Shown here piece after piece: positions 35,437 to 43,904 of a stretch of 64,000 nt of DNA. Location: contig JAEYRB010000060.1 in assembly GCA_023409735.1 (NCBI GenBank), positions 40,788 through 104,787 on the forward strand, given 5' to 3'. The notes beneath the pieces were generated by a model. That model was not told where the DNA came from, did no database searches, and saw only the letters and a list, made by a program, of their open reading frames with translations. Every line of letters starts with the position of its first letter. Position 1 is the stretch's first letter. The DNA is from Bacillota bacterium (lineage in GTDB: Bacteria > Bacillota > Clostridia > Acetivibrionales > DTU013). Position numbers and translations under genes: made by a program.

Positions 35437-35733
35437 TGTGTTCATCTTCGCTAAAGCACTTCTATGTTTTTCTTAAAGCGTATAGCCTTTTATGCATACC
35501 TTAAACCTGGCATTTATGCCTTACGTGTCCTTATATCAAAATAAAAAAGGTTCTATATTTGCAAATACCAATTTATATGAGTAACAAGCATTTATGATTT
35601 GCCCTGATAAAAAAGCGAACATATGTTTGATATTTCTGAACTGTCGTGCTATAATTTATTCATTGATGAATCAAATTTTGCAGTGGCCGAATAATAATTG
35701 TAAAGTTATCGGCAGATTTAATGAGGTAGTACA

Positions 35734-37125
35734 ATGGAGTTAATGGATAAGCTCAAGGTATTGGCTGACAGCGCAAAATATGATGTGTCCTGTGTTTCAA
35801 GCGGAAGCTCGAGGAAGAATACGCCCGGTGGTATCGGCAGCAGCTTTAGTTCAGGGATATGCCATACGTTTACAGCAGATGGAAGGTGCGTATCGCTGCT
35901 CAAGATCCTTTTATCAAACCAGTGTATTTATGACTGTGCATATTGCGTAAACAGAGTGTCCAATGATGTGCCAAGAGCAGCCTTTATACCCGAGGAGGTT
36001 GCCGCGCTGACAATTAATTTTTACAGGAGAAATTATATCGAGGGATTATTTCTAAGTTCGGCGGTAGTAAAATCTCCGGATCACACAATGGAGCTGATAC
36101 TTCGAAGTATACAGCTATTAAGGGAACAGTACTGCTTTAATGGATATATACACATTAAGGCTATACCGGGAGCGGATCAGACTCTTATTGATAGAGCAGG
36201 CAGCTATGCAGACAGAATGAGTGTCAATATTGAGCTGCCGAATAGCGATGGGCTTAAGCTGTTGGCGCCTCAAAAGAAAAAGGAAGCTATACTTGGGCCT
36301 ATGGATTTTATCAACTCCAGAATAAAGGAGACTGATGAAAATAAGAAGTATTTCAAGAGCACGCCAAGCTTTGTACCGGCGGGACAGAGCACTCAAATGA
36401 TAATTGGAGCAACGCCTGATCATGATATCAATATACTAAAGCTGTCAGAAGGACTTTACAAGAAATTTGGTATGCGTAGGGTGTTTTATTCGGCATATGT
36501 TCCTGTATCAAACCATCCTGCACTTCCGCATGCAATAAAACCGCCTTTGCTAAGGGAGCATCGTATCTATCAGGCTGACTGGCTCCTTCGCTTCTATGGC
36601 TTCAAGGCTGATGAGCTGCTTGATGGAAGTCATCCTGATTTTGATGTACAGCTGGATCCTAAATGTGATTGGGCTTTGCGTAATCTTGACAAATTTCCTA
36701 TGGAGATAAACAAGGCTGATTATTATGAGCTTCTTCGAGTACCCGGAATCGGTGTTAAGTCAGCGCAAAAAATCATCAAGGCCAGGTGTATCCAAAGCCT
36801 TGACTTTGATGCTGTCAAGAAATTGGGCGTGGTACTGAAGCGGGCAAGGTTTTTTATAACCTGTAAAGGTAAATATATTGATAAGCTTGGCGCTGATGAG
36901 ACCTTTATTAGGACAAATATGCTTGTAGACAGGAATAAAGCAATACCTTCCGAAAGCAGCTTCACTCAGCTAAGCTTCCTTCCGCCTATACCATCTGCAC
37001 TGGATAGGCTTCAGCAGCAGTGGAGTACTGCCGTGAACAAATCAGCAATATATCAAAAGGCAGATGAAGCTACGCTTCTTCCGGCTCATGAGGATATAAT
37101 GGCAAGCGTTACAGGAGAATTATAA
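35734..37125 (+). CDS. Putative DNA modification/repair radical SAM protein
   Basis: A 463-residue radical SAM protein. The cluster motif CIYDCAYC gives C64, C68 and C71. A helix-hairpin-helix DNA-binding motif lies near residues 330-350 (LLRVPGIGVKSAQKIIKA). This combination is the family annotated as putative DNA modification/repair radical SAM protein (TIGR03916). The next gene, starting at the following base, is its regular partner with a DUF4130 domain. GAGGT precedes the ATG. A role in repairing or altering a base is suspected, but the reaction is unknown. Confidence 0.88.
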   Translation: MELMDKLKVLADSAKYDVSCVSSGSSRKNTPGGIGSSFSSGICHTFTADGRCVSLLKILLSNQCIYDCAYCVNRVSNDVPRAAFIPEEVAALTINFYRRNYIEGLFLSSAVVKSPDHTMELILRSIQLLREQYCFNGYIHIKAIPGADQTLIDRAGSYADRMSVNIELPNSDGLKLLAPQKKKEAILGPMDFINSRIKETDENKKYFKSTPSFVPAGQSTQMIIGATPDHDINILKLSEGLYKKFGMRRVFYSAYVPVSNHPALPHAIKPPLLREHRIYQADWLLRFYGFKADELLDGSHPDFDVQLDPKCDWALRNLDKFPMEINKADYYELLRVPGIGVKSAQKIIKARCIQSLDFDAVKKLGVVLKRARFFITCKGKYIDKLGADETFIRTNMLVDRNKAIPSESSFTQLSFLPPIPSALDRLQQQWSTAVNKSAIYQKADEATLLPAHEDIMASVTGEL

Positions 37126-37866
37126 ATGCTGACGTATATTTATGATGGAAGCTTTGAAGGTATCCTAACAGCAATATTCGAAACGTATTACAGGCATGAG
37201 GAGCCGGACTTGATTGAAGCTGAACAATGCATGCAGCAGGATTTTCTAAGTAAGTATGTATATATTAAGACTGATGCGCAGAAGGCTGATCGTGTATACA
37301 ACTCAATATGGCAGAAGATTTCCGGGGAAGCACTTAAAAATGTATACCATTTATATTTATCAGAGGAACCAGATGCAGGAACTACTATTTATAAATATCT
37401 CAAGCTTGGTTGGAAAATGGGGAGCAGAGTAGACCTTCATCTAGCTGATGACACTGTACGCAGGGTCGATGATATAAACCGAAGGCTGGGCTACGAGGTA
37501 CACCGTATGCTTGGATTTGTGCGTTTCCGCCAGGTTGAGGGAGGCATCTTCTATTCTTCAATAAGTCCAGACAATAACATTGTTGAGCTTCTGGCGCCTC
37601 ACTTTGCAGAGCGGCTTGCTGACCAGAACTGGATCATACATGATGTAAAACGGGAAATTGCCGCTATGTACAATATGAAAACATGGATAGTATCAGAGTT
37701 CTCTGCTGAGGATATTCCCAAGAATACAGCAGCGGAAAATGAGTATGTACAGCTATGGAAACAGTTCTTTAATACCCTTGCAATACAGGATAGAGAAAAT
37801 CCTAAGCTTCAAAAACAGCTTATGCCTAGACGCTACTGGAAGCATATAACTGAAAAGTGGCAATAA
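37126..37866 (+). CDS. DUF4130 partner protein (putative DNA repair, TIGR03915 type)
   Basis: A 246-residue protein with the family start YIYDGSFEGILTAIF and the segments RRLGYEVHRMLGFVRF and HFAERLADQNWIIHD. Such DUF4130 proteins have been compared with uracil-DNA-glycosylase-like folds, but the reaction is not shown here. It starts at the base after the radical SAM stop, with GGAGAAT upstream, so the two are translated as a pair. The conserved pairing points to one two-step repair pathway. Confidence 0.87.
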   Translation: MLTYIYDGSFEGILTAIFETYYRHEEPDLIEAEQCMQQDFLSKYVYIKTDAQKADRVYNSIWQKISGEALKNVYHLYLSEEPDAGTTIYKYLKLGWKMGSRVDLHLADDTVRRVDDINRRLGYEVHRMLGFVRFRQVEGGIFYSSISPDNNIVELLAPHFAERLADQNWIIHDVKREIAAMYNMKTWIVSEFSAEDIPKNTAAENEYVQLWKQFFNTLAIQDRENPKLQKQLMPRRYWKHITEKWQ

Positions 37867-37986
37867 AATGAACTAATAGATCAAATTACAATTTAAAATA
37901 TCAACAGGCAATATATTTTTTATGATATAATAACCTTAATGTAAATAAAATATATATTAATCAATCTTTGAAAGAGTGATGGTGTT

Positions 37987-38211
37987 TTGTATTCTCATAA
38001 GGAATGCTTTTACGATGGAAAAGGCTTCTTAAGGAATCCCGGAGAAAAGTATTTTGATGCAGAGGGCTTTATGCGAGATACCTGGGAGGATTATTTTGAC
38101 TACCAGGGCATATTCAGGCGACCCGATGACGAATTCTATGACAGTCAGGGCTTTCTTCGTCAACCGGATGATACATTTTATGATTACAAAGGAAATCTGC
38201 GGGAAAGATAA
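37987..38211 (+). CDS. Small tandem-repeat protein (FYDxxGFLRxP repeats)
   Basis: A 74-residue protein made almost wholly of five ~15-residue repeats: CFYDGKGFLRNP, YFDAEGFMRD, YFDYQGIFRRP, FYDSQGFLRQP and FYDYKGNLRER. The aromatic-acidic start and Gly-aromatic-Leu-Arg middle recur each time. The start is TTG 37987 after a weak GAGTGATGG site. No signal peptide is seen. The regular beta-strand-turn pattern suggests a repeated beta-hairpin fold. I do not know the function. It ends at a perfect 15-base inverted repeat. Confidence 0.65.
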   Translation: MYSHKECFYDGKGFLRNPGEKYFDAEGFMRDTWEDYFDYQGIFRRPDDEFYDSQGFLRQPDDTFYDYKGNLRER

Positions 38212-38213
38212 AA

Positions 38214-38245
38214 TACTCCGCTTGAATTTTAATTCAAGCGGAGTA
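38214..38245. terminator. Bidirectional terminator between convergent genes
   Basis: TACTCCGCTTGAATT and its exact complement are separated by TT. The 15-base perfect stem sits between the repeat-protein gene and corA, which converge on it. Confidence 0.7.
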
Positions 38246-38260
38246 CTGTAGAGCCATAGC

Positions 38261-39196
38261 TCAGAACATCTTTTTCTTATAAAGAAGGCCGCCTGCAAGT
38301 ACGCATACTACAGCAGACAGTATCAGTATCGTCCAGAATGGAAACGTTGAGCTTACTGAGAAGGGAAAAGCAACATTCATCCCAAAGAAACTGAATATCA
38401 TTGTGGGTATAGCCATAACTATTGTAACTGACGTTAAAAACTTCATTACTATATTAAGGTTATTTGATATTACGGAAGCAAATGCATCCATTGTTCCCGA
38501 CAATATGTTGCTGTATATTGTGGCCATCTCTATAGCCTGCTTATTTTCAATAATTACATCCTCCAGAAGCTCCGTATCTTCGGGATAATATTTGACATGT
38601 TCGTATCTTGTAAGCTTCTCCAAAACAACCTCGTTTGATTTTAACGATGTGGAAAAATAAACAAGGCTCTTTTCGAGCTTGAGCATCTGTATTAGCTCTT
38701 TGTTTTTCATGGACTTATGCAGATCTTCTTCTATCCTGCTGCTGGTTTTGTCAATATGCTTTAGGTACTGAAGGTATCTTGTTGCGTTTTTGAAAAGTAT
38801 TTGCAGTACAAATCTTGTCTTATACTGTGTTACAAAGGCTTTAACTCTGCTTTTCATAAAGTCATTTAAAATAGTATCATCCTTTAGACACACCGTTATT
38901 ATGGCATGCTTGAGAATAATGATACCAAGCGGTATTGTAGTGTAGACATTAATTTTGCCTTCACTTTCAACAATTGGAATGTCCACGATTATGAGAGTCT
39001 GACCATTATCACTTTCAATTCTGGCCCTCTCCTCTTCATCAAGTGCTGCCCTAATGAAATCTACATCGGCTTCAAGTGCTGAGCTAACCTTTTCAATTTC
39101 TGCTTCGTTGGGATTTACAAGGTTAACCCAAACACCTTCTTCGAAGTCTTCGGTGCGGTTTATTTCTCCGTTGACTGTCTTGAAGATATTAATCAT
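38261..39196 (-). CDS. corA: CorA-type magnesium transporter
   Basis: A 311-residue CorA: a large cytosolic N-terminal domain with long helices, and two C-terminal membrane helices with the family motif GMN between them (FFGMNVAFPF). The tail is basic (LLYKKKMF). The start is ATG 39196, 7 bases after GAGGGTGG. It forms a pentamer moving Mg2+ (possibly Co2+). A 32-codon ORF with a strong ribosome site lies 54 bases upstream. No M-box RNA was recognised in the leader. Confidence 0.93.
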   Translation of the reverse strand: MINIFKTVNGEINRTEDFEEGVWVNLVNPNEAEIEKVSSALEADVDFIRAALDEEERARIESDNGQTLIIVDIPIVESEGKINVYTTIPLGIIILKHAIITVCLKDDTILNDFMKSRVKAFVTQYKTRFVLQILFKNATRYLQYLKHIDKTSSRIEEDLHKSMKNKELIQMLKLEKSLVYFSTSLKSNEVVLEKLTRYEHVKYYPEDTELLEDVIIENKQAIEMATIYSNILSGTMDAFASVISNNLNIVMKFLTSVTIVMAIPTMIFSFFGMNVAFPFSVSSTFPFWTILILSAVVCVLAGGLLYKKKMF

Positions 39197-39249
39197 AATA
39201 ACCACCCTCATTTCTAATAATATTGACTTTGAGGGCTATTATCATACCT

Positions 39250-39348
39250 TTAATTGAATACCCCAAAATCGGAAAATTCAGGCATGATAATAAAGCCCTT
39301 ACGTAAGGGAACTATGGTGTTTTTACTACCACCAGGGTCGCTGTCCAT
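39250..39348 (-). CDS. 32-residue ORF upstream of corA (possible leader peptide)
   Basis: ATG 39348 follows GGAGGTGAAGGC, a very good ribosome site. The product opens MDSDPGGSKNTIVPLRKG and ends PEFSDFGVFN. It stops 54 bases before corA on the same strand. It may be a regulatory leader peptide or a microprotein. The family is not recognised. Confidence 0.5.
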   Translation of the reverse strand: MDSDPGGSKNTIVPLRKGFIIMPEFSDFGVFN

Positions 39349-39673
39349 GCCTTCACCTCCAATTTTTTAGTACAAAATAATTATATACCTATACAAAATA
39401 TAATACAATCTATTATATTAAATTTTACGATTATGGTGCATATTCATTCGCATTTGGCGGATATATGGCAATACATTGAATTTACCCTGTGTTTGTTCAA
39501 ATTCGAAGCTGAAGCTAATGATACCTTAACGTTGCTAACATTATATATACTGTCATATGATGTGTGATCGGTTTATAACAGAATTGTTTACGAATAGATT
39601 CTAAATATTATGCAAAAAAACAGACAGCCGAATGCTATCTGTTTTTTAGTACAAGGACATCTGCAGATAGAAC
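39349..39673. other. Intergenic region with AT-rich promoter DNA and a terminator
   Basis: The left part is AT rich and, on the minus strand, holds TATAAT-like boxes serving the 32-codon ORF and corA. A terminator for the acidic protein gene lies at 39614-39647. Nothing else was seen. Confidence 0.5.
39614..39647 (-). terminator. Terminator after the small acidic protein gene
   Basis: AAAAAACAGATAGC and GCTGTCTGTTTTTTT (minus-strand sense) pair with one wobble and end in seven Us, 27 bases past the stop. Confidence 0.8.
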
Positions 39674-39868
39674 TTATTCATCCTCATAACTTGATTGTTC
39701 CATGAGCAGATCATAAATTCTTTCTATTTCTTCGTATTCCTCGTATTGCTGATTTTCTTCATTCTCTAAGAAGCTTTCCAGGTCTGATACATCCTTTAAT
39801 TCATAAGTAATATCTGTATTTTCCAGTAATTCGTTTACCTTGTCGAATAAATCCTGCCTATCAGCCAT
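39674..39868 (-). CDS. Small acidic protein, 64 residues
   Basis: The protein is strongly acidic, with Glu/Asp-rich runs (ENEENQQYEEYEEIERI) and a helical pattern. AGGAGGT lies 7 bases before the ATG, and a clean terminator follows, so it is a stand-alone gene. No motif or family is recognised. It lies divergent from the tRNA cluster. Confidence 0.7.
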   Translation of the reverse strand: MADRQDLFDKVNELLENTDITYELKDVSDLESFLENEENQQYEEYEEIERIYDLLMEQSSYEDE

Positions 39869-39965
39869 AAACTACCTCCTAATGTATTATTTATACGATT
39901 ACATAGTATGACTAATAGTGCGACTTTTATGCAGGGTAAGTATAAATGAATTTCAAACTTTTCTA

Positions 39966-39995
39966 TTGACTTTATGTCACATCATCTGCTACAAT
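39966..39995 (+). promoter_or_regulatory. Promoter of the tRNA cluster
   Basis: TTGACT (39966-39971) and TACAAT (39990-39995) are 18 bases apart and end 30 bases before tRNA-Met. Confidence 0.65.
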
Positions 39996-40025
39996 AGTAA
40001 AGCGCATTAGGAATAGCGTTCATAT

Positions 40026-40102
40026 GGCGGCGTAGCTCAGTTGGCTAGAGCATGCGGTTCATACCCGCAGTGTCGTTGGTTCAAATCCGACCGCCGCTAC
40101 CA
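40026..40102 (+). tRNA. tRNA-Met (CAT), elongator type
   Basis: Acceptor GGCGGCG pairs with CGCCGCT (one G-U at the end). The anticodon loop is TTCATAC (CAT) on a TGCGG/CCGCA stem, and CCA is encoded. The overall sequence matches elongator tRNA-Met of Firmicutes; tRNA-Ile2 is less likely. Confidence 0.93.
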
Positions 40103-40111
40103 TTTTTTTAT

Positions 40112-40186
40112 GGCCCATTGGTCAAGTGGTTAAGACACCGCCCTTTCACGGCGATAACAGGGGTTCGAGTCCCCTATGGGTCACCA
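40112..40186 (+). tRNA. tRNA-Glu (TTC)
   Basis: Acceptor GGCCCAT/ATGGGTC, anticodon loop CTTTCAC (TTC), T arm GGGGTTCGAGTCCCC and encoded CCA. The last anticodon-stem pair is a C-A mismatch. Confidence 0.95.
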
Positions 40187-40242
40187 TAGAAGCAGGAGGA
40201 CGCAAGTTGATCTTCGGCCTCTTGTTTCTATTAAAACTTTAT

Positions 40243-40318
40243 GGGAGCTTAGCTCAGCTGGGAGAGCATCTGCCTTACAAGCAGAGGGTCATAGGTTCGA
40301 GCCCTATAGTTCCCACCA
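40243..40318 (+). tRNA. tRNA-Val (TAC)
   Basis: GGGAGCT/AGTTCCC acceptor, anticodon loop CTTACAA (TAC) on TCTGC/GCAGA, T arm ATAGGTTCGAGCCCTAT and encoded CCA. Confidence 0.95.
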
Positions 40319-40324
40319 AAGCTT

Positions 40325-40617
40325 CGGCTTTGCGTAAGCAAAACGATAGCTAACCTTTAAAAAGCTTAACACAGTTAGGCTTTTTTTATGCGGCTTTGCG
40401 TAAGCAAAACGATAGCTAACCTTTAAAAAGCTTAACGCAGTTAGGCTTTTTTTATGCGGCTTTGCGTAAGCAAAACGATAGCTAACCTTTAAAAAGCTTA
40501 ACGCAGTTAGGCTTTTTTTATATGGCGAAGTCGGTATAATCAACCTTTTAAAGGCTTCCCGCAGGGAGGCTTTTTTTATGCGGCTTTGCGTAAGCAAAAC
40601 GATAGCTAACCTTTAAA
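40325..40617 (+). repeat. Tandem array of 66-bp units each carrying a terminator hairpin
   Basis: Units at 40325-40390, 40391-40456 and 40457-40522 are almost identical (66 bases). A diverged unit (40523-40580) and a partial unit (40581-40617) follow. Each full unit contains AAAAAGC-TTAAC-GCA-GTTAG-GCTTTTTTT, a strong stem with a T run; unit four has its own variant. Four consecutive terminators therefore follow the tRNA cluster. Open frames through this array are repeat artefacts. Confidence 0.9.
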
Positions 40618-40744
40618 GCATAAACTCCCATGAAATTATACTATACAGGAACGGTAGCAAGCCAGACCGGAAGGTCATCTGTGGACAAGCCATAATCATT
40701 CGGTATACCCCGTTGCTTCCTTATTATGGGCGATAATGAGTGAG

Positions 40745-41110
40745 TCAGCCTATTATAGCTTTTGAAGCTACCAATGCTCCAAAACTTAAAAGTACGCTAA
40801 GGGTAACATATAGTATTGCAGCTATTGCAGCGCCTTTTTGCATCAGGTCAAAGGTCTCCAGAGCAAATGTAGAGAAGGTCGTAAACCCGCCGCATACTCC
40901 TACCTTTAGCATAAGAACAACCTTAGGGTCGATGGTCTTGCTTCCCTGAGTTGAGAAAACGATTAGCCCAATGGCAAAAGCTCCGAATATATTGATACAA
41001 AGTGTTTTTATCGGAAATACAGTGCTTTCTGAAACTGGCAGCAATCCTATTAAGTATCTTAATACCGAACCAATGAAGCCCCCAATTCCGACAATAAGAC
41101 AATTGAGCAT
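40745..41110 (-). CDS. crcB: CrcB/Fluc fluoride channel
   Basis: A 121-residue membrane protein with four helices. Family motifs are GGFIGSVLRYLI, the central NIFGAFAIG and GVCGGFTTFSTFALE, whose Phe/Thr residues line the fluoride path. The start is ATG 41110, after CAGGAGG; a longer frame to 41227 runs through the riboswitch and is rejected. It exports fluoride as a dual-topology dimer. A fluoride riboswitch lies 30 bases upstream, so regulation by fluoride is expected. Confidence 0.95.
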   Translation of the reverse strand: MLNCLIVGIGGFIGSVLRYLIGLLPVSESTVFPIKTLCINIFGAFAIGLIVFSTQGSKTIDPKVVLMLKVGVCGGFTTFSTFALETFDLMQKGAAIAAILYVTLSVLLSFGALVASKAIIG

Positions 41111-41140
41111 AGCTACTTCCTCCTGAAGATTTTGAATAAT

Positions 41141-41199
41141 GGTAGAAGTCATCAGCCATGCTGGCGGTTTTGGATAACCAAGGGAGAACTTCATTCCCG
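41141..41199 (-). ncRNA. Fluoride riboswitch (crcB motif)
   Basis: The minus strand carries GGGAATGAAGTTCTCCC, then GGTTATCC-AAAACCGC and CAGCATGGCTGATGACTTCTACC. The GGnnAUGnnGUUC opening, the AAACnGC segment and the GCUGAUGnCnnCUACC ending match the crcB motif. GAAGU can pair with ACUUC to make the pseudoknot. It directly precedes crcB, the classical target. Confidence 0.92.
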
Positions 41200-41292
41200 C
41201 TATTATATATAATCTTCTGATTTCCATGTATCTCTTGGCATCATTAAATCAAAATCGAAGCATAAAAACACATGCAACGTTACTAGTAATAG

Positions 41293-43362
41293 CTACCGGC
41301 ATTTAAGGACAAGGACGCCATAGCCGCCTATTTTCATACTGTCCGCAGCATTGTTTCCTGTGAGCATGTCGGTCATCGGCTTTTTAACATTAATTTGGAT
41401 TTCATAGGGCATATAGTTCAAGATGAAGAAGTAGCTGCTTCCATCCTTTGAGCGCACAGTTAATTCCGCTTCTTTTGGCAAGTCGATCCACCCAGCCCAG
41501 GGCGATGCAAGCTGCAGCTTTTTTAGAAATATCTCCGCAGTTGATTCACTAAAGCCTGCACCGAAATAATAAGCTGTTCCATGCCCTATTTCATTAGCTG
41601 CCAAAGCAGGCGCTCCATCGTAGTAATTCCCTTTAAAAGAGGCCAGAACCTTTGCGTTGCCAGTCGTTTCAAGTACATCATTGAATATAGGTGCATCTAG
41701 CTTTTCATTTTCCCAAACCGCAAATTCCGGTTCATCGGCAGGACCCAGACATGTATATTCAGAGACCCGGACGCCGCAGATTTCAGATGCAAAACCCGGC
41801 ATCGGCCTCATTGGACAGCGCCCGTATTCATCCTTGTAGCCTGTGCGTGCACCCATAATCAATTTGCCACCCTGCTCCACATATGCTTTCAGCAGGTCTG
41901 CCGTTTCTTTCGTTAGAATAGTAGCATGAGGATAGACAAGTAAGCTGTATTTTTGAAGCTCAGCAAGAGAAATTTTTTTAGTTGCATTTGCCCCAATAAA
42001 TACTATATCCATAGGGGTATGTGTCAGCTGTGCTGCCTGGAACCATCCTTCACTGCTGAAAAGATCCAAAGGTCCATGCCACTGGTCCTGTTCACCATCC
42101 CATTCATTGTCATAATCCTTTAATAGAGCAATATTTGCCTGATAACGGGAACCGGCTATTTCAGGTATTTTTAGAAGGTCGGTGTATATTGTCTTAAGCT
42201 CTGCCAGACGGCGATTGGGTTCGTTGGAGTAGTCGTTTAACCCGTGCCAGTAGATTTCTGTGCCTATCCAGCTGGTACGCCAGCGAAAATAGCTCACATA
42301 ATCAGCTCCGTGAGCTATAGATTGAAATGTCCAGAGTCTCATCTGACCTGGTTTTGGTGCAGGCTGTATCATCCTGGAATCCCATCCCCCGGGGCCTGAC
42401 TGTTGTTCCATGACACCGAAATTTGGAGATATGGATCTTGCCACCGAGAGTGACCAAGCATTATTGCGATCTTTTAAATTATTACTTTTTTTATGGTCTG
42501 TTCCTAATCCGAAGGCAAAATTCGGATAGCTGTCATATGTGATGAAATCCAGGGCCGTATCGGTCATTTCGTGGCTGTCCAGATGACCGAAAATTCCGTT
42601 TGTTGTTAAAAACTGGCCGGGGCGCAGATGCTTTCTCAGGATATCCGACTGAAGCCTGAGAAAAGAAATGGCGCTATATGAAATAAACCGCTTTTCCTCC
42701 AGTGCAAGGTGGGGGTTATTAGAATCATGGATACTGGGACGCTTTAAATAAATCTCATCCCAGGATGTATAGGTCTGGTTCCAGAATAACGTCCCCATGG
42801 CTTCATTCAAGGTATCAAGTGTTCTAAATTTCTGCTTCAGATATTCTCTGAAGGCAATGTGATCCGATTCGGAATAAAATTCGTTTGTCTCACAGTTCAA
42901 TTCATTATCTATCTGCCAACCTATAACAGAAGGATGCGGACAGTAATGGTCAGCTAATTTTTCCGTTACACGTGCTACGAAACGGCGATAGACAGGCGAG
43001 TTATAGTTATAGTGCCTTCGCATCCCATGATGGTACAGTGTCCCATCAAGCTTTGCATTCAGCACTTCCGGGTATTTGTGGGTCAACCAGGCCGGAGGCG
43101 TTGCGCTAGGGGTACAGAATATAACTTTTATGCCGCTTGCTTTAACAAGCTCCATAAATCGGTCGAAAAAGTCAAAGGTAAAGACTCCTTCCATGGGTTC
43201 GAACTTATTCCAGGCAAATTCAGCGATGCGTATCACTTCAATACCGTGCTGGCGCATTCTTATAAGATCGTCCTCCCACAGCTTCTCCTCCCAATGTTCA
43301 GGGTAATAGCATACTCCAAGGGTTATTTTATCTAGCTTCATTGACTTTTCCATAATAAGCAT
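41293..43362 (-). CDS. Glycoside hydrolase family 42 beta-galactosidase
   Basis: A 689-residue GH42 enzyme. It opens LGVCYYPEHWEEKLWEDD; the acid/base is E154 in WQIDNEL and the nucleophile E318 in VMEQQSG. The barrel is followed by a trimerisation domain (from SLLVYPHATILTKE) and a C-terminal beta domain. No signal peptide is seen, so it acts in the cytoplasm on galactosides such as galactan or arabinogalactan fragments. GGAGG lies four bases before the ATG. It is oriented the same way as the GH43 gene 542 bases upstream, but a terminator separates them. Confidence 0.93.
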   Translation of the reverse strand: MLIMEKSMKLDKITLGVCYYPEHWEEKLWEDDLIRMRQHGIEVIRIAEFAWNKFEPMEGVFTFDFFDRFMELVKASGIKVIFCTPSATPPAWLTHKYPEVLNAKLDGTLYHHGMRRHYNYNSPVYRRFVARVTEKLADHYCPHPSVIGWQIDNELNCETNEFYSESDHIAFREYLKQKFRTLDTLNEAMGTLFWNQTYTSWDEIYLKRPSIHDSNNPHLALEEKRFISYSAISFLRLQSDILRKHLRPGQFLTTNGIFGHLDSHEMTDTALDFITYDSYPNFAFGLGTDHKKSNNLKDRNNAWSLSVARSISPNFGVMEQQSGPGGWDSRMIQPAPKPGQMRLWTFQSIAHGADYVSYFRWRTSWIGTEIYWHGLNDYSNEPNRRLAELKTIYTDLLKIPEIAGSRYQANIALLKDYDNEWDGEQDQWHGPLDLFSSEGWFQAAQLTHTPMDIVFIGANATKKISLAELQKYSLLVYPHATILTKETADLLKAYVEQGGKLIMGARTGYKDEYGRCPMRPMPGFASEICGVRVSEYTCLGPADEPEFAVWENEKLDAPIFNDVLETTGNAKVLASFKGNYYDGAPALAANEIGHGTAYYFGAGFSESTAEIFLKKLQLASPWAGWIDLPKEAELTVRSKDGSSYFFILNYMPYEIQINVKKPMTDMLTGNNAADSMKIGGYGVLVLKCR

Positions 43363-43546
43363 GTACCTCCAAATTGGTCTTTACTGACACCTGCCAGAAT
43401 TGACATAATATAGCTATACTCATATGATAAATTACTTTGATGCAGGCGTCAATATTAGTTTATTAGGAAAAGCTTAGGGACATTAAGTAGAATTATAAGT
43501 AATAGATTTTCCCGCTGATAGCAGAATATGAGTCAAGGCTTCATTA

Positions 43547-43696
43547 CTACATTTCAGGGGTATGGTCCTCATAATAGAGCCCGTTAGAGTTAAAATACTC
43601 CATTAATTTATTTGCATTTGCAGCAGATAATTTTACGCTGTATTTTTTGGTGGGAGTCTCAAGACAAAATGTTTGATCATCACATGAAGTGTATTC
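43547..43696 (-). pseudogene. Coding-like remnant, unknown family
   Basis: The minus strand reads EYTSCDDQTFCLETPTKKYS then VKLSAANANKLMEYF...YYEDHTPEM and a stop. It is preceded by an in-frame stop and has no start codon. It looks like the C-terminal remnant of a lost gene within the gap upstream of the GH42 gene. Confidence 0.35.
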
Positions 43697-43781
43697 TTAA
43701 TTTGCATTTATATCAATAATGTCTCCTTCAAAACACACATAATTCTCTGCTATAATAAGCTAATATTTCTTGTTATTATAC

Positions 43782-43827
43782 AAAAGCCGGAATGCCATAG
43801 CCTCTATGATTATGACATCCGGCTTTT
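43782..43827 (-). terminator. Terminator after the GH43 gene
   Basis: AAAAGCCGGA and TCCGGCTTTT form the outer stem, with an inner CATAG/CTATG pairing. It lies 78 bases past the GH43 stop. Confidence 0.75.
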
Positions 43828-43833
43828 ATTAAT

Positions 43834-43894
43834 GGCGTTGGCCGAAGGACTACAGCAAAAAGTCGAGTGGGTTCGATGCCCACGAGACTTTTAA
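43834..43894 (+). repeat. Dispersed hairpin repeat, copy 2
   Basis: This copy has stem GTGGG/CCCAC around TTCGATG, flanked by GA/GA and then AAAAGTC/GACTTTT, which also pair. Relative to copies 1 and 3 the stem pair changes from G-C to T-A, keeping pairing. It sits between the GH43 terminator and the GH43 stop codon. Confidence 0.75.
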
Positions 43895-43904
43895 TAGCTT
43901 AATA

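Noticed and set aside
40304..40597. Minus-strand frame of repeated KKSLTALSFLKVSYRFAYAKPH units
   Set aside because: It is only the reverse reading of the 66-base terminator repeats and overlaps tRNA-Val; there is no ribosome site.
41111..41227. N-terminal extension of CrcB
   Set aside because: It runs through the fluoride riboswitch, and the true start has CAGGAGG directly before ATG 41110.
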